In this document: piece after piece, positions 48,417-51,954 of the stretch
How positions within the stretch are numbered: position 1 is the stretch's first letter
Layout: each line of letters opens with the position of its first letter
Assembly: GCF_027482425.1 (NCBI RefSeq)
Contig: NZ_JAIXWA010000018.1
Location: 1 to 51,954, forward strand
Length of the DNA stretch: 51,954 nt
Direction: 5' to 3'
From: Flavobacterium sp.
GTDB taxonomy: Bacteria; Bacteroidota; Bacteroidia; Flavobacteriales; Flavobacteriaceae
Notes under the pieces: model-generated
Told to the model about the DNA's origin: nothing
Database searches by the model: none
What the model saw: only the letters and a program-made list of their open reading frames with translations
Program-made: the position numbers and the translations under genes

Positions 48417-50324
48417 ATGTTTGACATTTCAACATTAAAAACCATGAAGCTTTCTGAGCTTCAGGATATTGCCAAATTGGCACAAACCATAAAATTTGCC
48501 GGTGTAAAAAAAGAAGCGCTCATTGAAATGATTATTGCGCATCAAGAAGCTGTCAATCGAGGGGAAACACCCCAACCCAGCGTATCAAAACGCGGAAGAA
48601 GACCCCGGATTTCGACACAAGAATCTGATACTACTGATTTGTTTTCCTCCAACGAGTTGCCTAAAGCAACCCCAAGGGATACGATAGTTGAAGATACAAA
48701 TGAAGAACCAAAGCGTCGTGGACGGAAGCCAAAACAAGTTGAGTCAGTACCTTCTTTGGCTACTGAAACCACAATACCTCCTACGGAGGAAACACCAAAA
48801 TCTTTTGTTAGAGAAGGTCGTGAAAACGCTCTAGATCGTCAACGAAAACCGTTTCAACGCAACATTGTTACGCCCAATATTACTGGAGCTCCTGTGGATT
48901 ACGAACCTTTTATGCCGCCACAAATCACTACGGAATCCCTTCCTGCTGATTTTATAGAGCCTATCCGTGGAGCAAAACAAGAGGAGCGAAAACCAGCCGG
49001 AACACCTCCGCAAAAAAGTCGCCCTGAGTTTGTACCCCCAGGTCCAAATGTAGATATTCCACTATCGGAGCCTGCTTTTGTATCGAATACCAATAGTAAT
49101 GGAAATCCCAATGGTAACGGGAATACGAATGGAAATGGAAATTCATCCTACGCCAATCAAAATAATAAATTTAAGAAAACCCAAAATGTTCGGGATGCCG
49201 ATTATGAGTTTGACGGCATTATCGATTGTGAAGGTGTTTTAGAAATGATGCCCGACGGGTATGGTTTTTTACGCTCTTCAGATTACAATTATTTGGCTTC
49301 TCCTGACGATATTTATTTATCAACATCTCAGATTCGTTTGTTTGGTTTGAAAACCGGAGACACAGTCAAAGGGGTGGTTCGACCTCCTAAAGAAAGTGAG
49401 AAGTTTTTCCCTCTTGTTAAAGTTTTAAAAATAAACGGACATGACCCCCAAGTGGTGCGTGATCGGGTTTCTTTTGACCATTTGACGCCTGTTTTCCCTC
49501 AAGAAAAGTTTAAAATGGATGCCAAGCAAGCGTCGGTTTCTACACGTATAATTGATTTGTTCTCTCCGATTGGAAAAGGACAACGCGGGATGATTGTGGC
49601 GCAACCTAAAACAGGGAAGACCATGTTGTTGAAGGATATTGCCAATGCGATTGCCGCCAATCATCCTGAAGTATATCTTTTGGTATTGTTAATTGATGAA
49701 CGTCCTGAGGAGGTAACCGACATGCAGCGAAGTGTGCGTGGAGAAGTAATTGCTTCGACTTTTGATCGTGAACCGCAAGAGCACGTAAAAATTGCCAATA
49801 TCGTTTTGGAAAAAGCCAAACGATTGGTGGAATGTGGTCATGACGTAGTCATTTTATTGGATTCGATTACGCGATTGGCTCGCGCTTACAATACAGTGCA
49901 GCCGGCTTCCGGAAAAGTGTTGAGTGGTGGGGTAGATGCCAATGCGCTACAAAAACCAAAACGTTTCTTTGGTGCGGCGCGTAATGTTGAAAATGGTGGT
50001 TCGTTAAGTATTATTGCTACGGCATTAACGGAAACGGGATCAAAAATGGACGAGGTCATTTTTGAGGAATTTAAAGGAACGGGGAATATGGAACTTCAAT
50101 TGGATCGCAAGATTGCTAACCGACGTATTTTCCCAGCGATTGACCTTACATCGTCGAGCACGCGTCGTGACGACTTGTTATTGGATGAGAAAACCTTACA
50201 GCGTATGTGGATTTTACGCAAGTTTTTGGCCGATATGAATCCGGTGGAAGCGATGGATACCATCAATGATAAAATCAAAAAAACACGCACGAATGATGAG
50301 TTTTTGATTTCGATGAATGATTAA
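48417..50324 (+). CDS. rho: Transcription termination factor Rho with long disordered insertion
   Basis: The hexameric RNA helicase that ends untranslated transcripts. The 635-residue protein has a Rho_N (SAP-like) domain (~5-47). A disordered, Pro/Glu/Arg-rich insertion follows (~50-255) with RGRRPR and RRGRKPK basic patches and an Asn/Gly-rich tract at ~223-250. The cold-shock-like RNA-binding domain (~262-340) contains GYGFLRS. The ATPase (~345-630) has Walker A QPKTGKTM (396-403), Walker [18 protein letters not shown] and the R- and Q-loop regions [21 protein letters not shown]. coli Rho is 419 residues, so the excess is the insertion, a trait known for Bacteroidetes Rho. Confidence 0.96.
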   Translation: MFDISTLKTMKLSELQDIAKLAQTIKFAGVKKEALIEMIIAHQEAVNRGETPQPSVSKRGRRPRISTQESDTTDLFSSNELPKATPRDTIVEDTNEEPKRRGRKPKQVESVPSLATETTIPPTEETPKSFVREGRENALDRQRKPFQRNIVTPNITGAPVDYEPFMPPQITTESLPADFIEPIRGAKQEERKPAGTPPQKSRPEFVPPGPNVDIPLSEPAFVSNTNSNGNPNGNGNTNGNGNSSYANQNNKFKKTQNVRDADYEFDGIIDCEGVLEMMPDGYGFLRSSDYNYLASPDDIYLSTSQIRLFGLKTGDTVKGVVRPPKESEKFFPLVKVLKINGHDPQVVRDRVSFDHLTPVFPQEKFKMDAKQASVSTRIIDLFSPIGKGQRGMIVAQPKTGKTMLLKDIANAIAANHPEVYLLVLLIDERPEEVTDMQRSVRGEVIASTFDREPQEHVKIANIVLEKAKRLVECGHDVVILLDSITRLARAYNTVQPASGKVLSGGVDANALQKPKRFFGAARNVENGGSLSIIATALTETGSKMDEVIFEEFKGTGNMELQLDRKIANRRIFPAIDLTSSSTRRDDLLLDEKTLQRMWILRKFLADMNPVEAMDTINDKIKKTRTNDEFLISMND

Positions 50325-50365
50325 AAAAGTGCAGGCTTTTAGAGGGTTTGTATTGAAATAGTAGT

Positions 50366-50406
50366 AAACCTAACAGGTTTTTAAAACCTGTTAGGTTTTA
50401 TTTTTT
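50366..50406. terminator. 33-bp palindrome with T-tract behind rho
   Basis: Two 16-bp arms (AAACCTAACAGGTTTT and its exact complement) flank a single T and lead into a T-rich run to 50407. It lies 42 bp after the rho stop and can act as terminator. The CCTAACAGG/CCTGTTAGG stem is, from memory, a sequence repeated in many Bacteroidetes genomes. Confidence 0.75.
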
Positions 50407-50431
50407 TACCCAAGTTGTTTTTTGCACCGTG

Positions 50432-50520
50432 CCGCGATAGGGATTGAGGCATTGTTGAAGCTCGCCGGAGGAACGGAGGCAGCGACTGCCGAAAGCCCGA
50501 CCGAAGGGGATCGCCCGGAT
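50432..50520. repeat. GC-rich intergenic repeat (family B)
   Basis: The pattern is CGATAGGGATTGAGGC, a variable middle with small hairpins (CGCCGGAGG, GGCAGCGACTGCC), AAAGCCCGACC, GGGGATCGCCC. It shares end motifs and their order with 27436-27518. It sits between the convergent genes rho and trxB. From 50521 to 50551 no further feature is visible except CAGTGTTCAGTGATCAGT, a small imperfect direct repeat. Confidence 0.6.
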
Positions 50521-50551
50521 CAGTGTTCAGTGATCAGTAAGCAGTTTTGTT

Positions 50552-50582
50552 AAAAAAAAAGAGCCGCAATGGGCGACTCTTC
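50552..50582 (-). terminator. Rho-independent terminator of trxB
   Basis: On the minus strand the stem AGAGTCGC / GCGGCTCT (one G-T pair) has a short loop and is followed by nine T (A-run 50552-50560 on plus). It lies about 20 bp behind the trxB stop. Confidence 0.8.
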
Positions 50583-50602
50583 TACGTTTATTTTTGTGTA
50601 AA

Positions 50603-51550
50603 TTATTCTTTAGCGGCAAGATAGCGTTCGGCATCCAACGCGGCCATACACCCTGTTCCCGCAGCCGTGATCGCTTGCCGGTACACGTGATCGGCGGCAT
50701 CACCGGCTACAAAAACGCCCGGTACATTCGTTTTGGATGTGCCGGGAGTGTTAATGACATAGCCTGTTTCATCTAATGTAATGTAGTCCTTAAAAATTTC
50801 GGTATTGGGTTGATGGCCAATGGCTACAAAAAAACCAGTAGCCGGAATTTCGCGGGTTTCACCACTCGCGCGATTGACAACTTTTACGCCCGTGACAACT
50901 TGTCCATCACCTAAAACTTCAACTGTTTCAGTGTGCATGAGTATCTCAATATTTTCGGTTTTTCGCACGCGATCTTCCATGATTCGGGAAGCTCTAAACT
51001 TCTCACTGCGTACTAGCATCGTTACTTTCTTGCAAAGTTTGGATAAATAATGGGCTTCTTCACAAGCCGAGTCTCCAGCTCCCACAATAACGACTTCTTG
51101 ATTTCGGTAAAAGAAACCATCGCATACGGCACAGGCAGAAACACCTCCTCCCATTTGAAGGTAATGTTGCTCAGAAGCTAATCCCAAATATTTGGCTGAG
51201 GCTCCTGTGGAAATAATGACCGTCTCACAATGAATTTCCTTGTTGTCATGAATCCAAACTTTATGAATGGGGCCGTTGAAATCAACTTTGGTAACCCATC
51301 CGTCACGAATATCAGCACCAAAGCGTTTAGCCTGCTCTTGCAGTTGTACCATCATTTCTGGGCCCGTAACGCCCTCAGGATAGCCCGGGAAATTCTCTAC
51401 TTCGTTGGTGGTAGTTAACTGACCGCCAGGTTGTGTTCCTTGGTATAGCACAGGAAACATATTGGCGCGAGAGGCATAAATTGCAGCGGTGTAACCGGCT
51501 GGCCCCGAACCAATAATTAGGCATTTTACTTTTTCTATTGCGTCTGACAT
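50603..51550 (-). CDS. trxB: Thioredoxin-disulfide reductase
   Basis: Reduces thioredoxin with NADPH via FAD. The 315-residue protein has the FAD motif IIGSGPAGYTAAIYASRA, the redox disulfide Cys140/Cys143 (SACAVCDGFFYR), the NADPH motif IVGAGDSACEEAHYL with the HxxxR-type region VRSEKFRAS, and the C-terminal FAD segment VFVAGDAADHVYRQAITAAGTG. All catalytic residues are present. It is convergent with rho and monocistronic. Confidence 0.97.
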   Translation of the reverse strand: MSDAIEKVKCLIIGSGPAGYTAAIYASRANMFPVLYQGTQPGGQLTTTNEVENFPGYPEGVTGPEMMVQLQEQAKRFGADIRDGWVTKVDFNGPIHKVWIHDNKEIHCETVIISTGASAKYLGLASEQHYLQMGGGVSACAVCDGFFYRNQEVVIVGAGDSACEEAHYLSKLCKKVTMLVRSEKFRASRIMEDRVRKTENIEILMHTETVEVLGDGQVVTGVKVVNRASGETREIPATGFFVAIGHQPNTEIFKDYITLDETGYVINTPGTSKTNVPGVFVAGDAADHVYRQAITAAGTGCMAALDAERYLAAKE

Positions 51551-51685
51551 GATGTAATGTGTTTTTTAAGTGACACAAAGTTACTTTTTTCTCTTTTTGA
51601 TTTACGTGAAAACTAAATTGTAATTAACAATTTTATCATAAGTTCAGGTTATACTAAATATAGTAGTGAAAATGAGTTCAGGATT

Positions 51686-51954
51686 AAAAAGCAGGATTAT
51701 ATATCCTGTAGTGGGTTAGTTGCTCAAGAAAAAGCGGACACGCCTTAGCAGGCTGCGTCCATATGTTTTCAAAAAAATAGTAATGTTTAAAAAAGCAGGA
51801 TTGTATATCCTGTAGTGGGTTAGTTGCTCAAGAAAAAGTGGACACGCCTTAGCAGGCTGCGTCCATATGTTTTCAAAAAATAGTAATGTTTAAAAAAGCA
51901 GGATTGTATATCCTGTAGTGGGTTAGTTGCTCAAGAAAAAGTGGACACGCCTTA
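51686..51954. repeat. ~104-bp tandem repeat, at least 2.5 copies, runs off the window
   Basis: Unit starts (GCAGGATT) are at 51691, 51795 and 51898, so the period is 104 then 103 bp (one A less in a poly-A run). Copies differ by only a few bases (ATTATAT/ATTGTAT; AGCGGAC/AGTGGAC). Each unit holds two hairpins: CAGGAT-(5 nt)-ATCCTG, and a GC-rich one, GGACACGCCT-tagc-AGGCTGCGTCC. An A-rich spacer (TTTTCAAAAAATAGTAATG) separates units. No open frame is conserved. The gap 51551-51685 before it is AT-rich with nothing recognisable. The function is unknown; unit count beyond the window cannot be seen. Confidence 0.9.

Noticed and set aside
51686..51954. CRISPR array
   Set aside because: The whole ~104-bp unit is repeated; there are no variable spacers, the period is too long, and no cas gene is present.

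Overview
The window looks like a chromosomal segment of a member of the Flavobacteriaceae (Bacteroidetes), probably Flavobacterium or a close relative. The evidence is the -7 motif TAnnTTTG without clear Shine-Dalgarno sequences ahead of many genes, a Rho factor with a long disordered insertion, a two-subunit methylmalonyl-CoA mutase, many small lipoproteins and membrane proteins of families I know only from Flavobacteriia, and GC-rich intergenic repeats of a type common in that group. I saw no rRNA or tRNA gene, no CRISPR array, no transposase and no integrase.

Layout. 1-300: 109-bp tandem repeat. 360-6184 (minus): udk, an FtsB/DivIC-like gene, mutA, mutB and two secreted proteins of unknown role. 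6292-8634: an AT-rich islet between two diverged copies of the 3' end of a TIGR02757-family gene, carrying an unusual aspartyl-protease/DUF1566 fusion. 8576-11693 (minus): TIGR02757, a large membrane protein and a LolD-like ATPase. 11844-12518: folE. 12542-15545 (minus): two small envelope proteins, serA and serC. 15823-17292: a LuxC-like acyl-CoA reductase divergent from a dicluster ferredoxin. 17420-22517 (plus): a carboxypeptidase-regulatory-like protein, ychF, and a two-gene signalling module made of a FIST sensor and a hybrid histidine kinase without membrane segments. 22643-27369: parE-parC, separated by an inverted-repeat element. 27550-31237 (minus): TerC, a lipoprotein, DUF6095, murQ, a PH-domain protein and a ZIP transporter. 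31381-33668: two divergently transcribed methyltransferases and a small membrane protein. 33670-36393 (minus): DUF6048, DUF6452 and rlmD. 36559-41218: DUF1003, rocD, a minus-strand pair (CCC-motif-like and DUF2752), then a 58-codon membrane protein, an Smr protein and a cysteine desulfurase. 41233-48226: a membrane protein, lpdA, an MsbA-like exporter, truA, a YfcE-like phosphoesterase, a beta-barrel protein, STM3941-like and DUF4293. 48417-51550: rho and trxB, convergent. 51686-end: a ~104-bp tandem repeat with two hairpins per unit that runs out of the window.

Most of the window is core metabolism and housekeeping: propionate/succinate interconversion (mutAB), serine synthesis (serA, serC), pterin synthesis (folE), ornithine metabolism (rocD), muropeptide recycling (murQ), redox (trxB, lpdA), chromosome decatenation (parEC), transcription termination (rho) and RNA modification (truA, rlmD, THUMP methyltransferase). 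The accessory signals are the islet at 6.3-8.6 kb, the FIST/kinase pair, a perfect 28-bp palindrome upstream of serC, the repeat elements and the tandem array at the right edge. I found no clear new defence or biosynthetic system. The islet and the terminal tandem array are the best candidates for undescribed biology.
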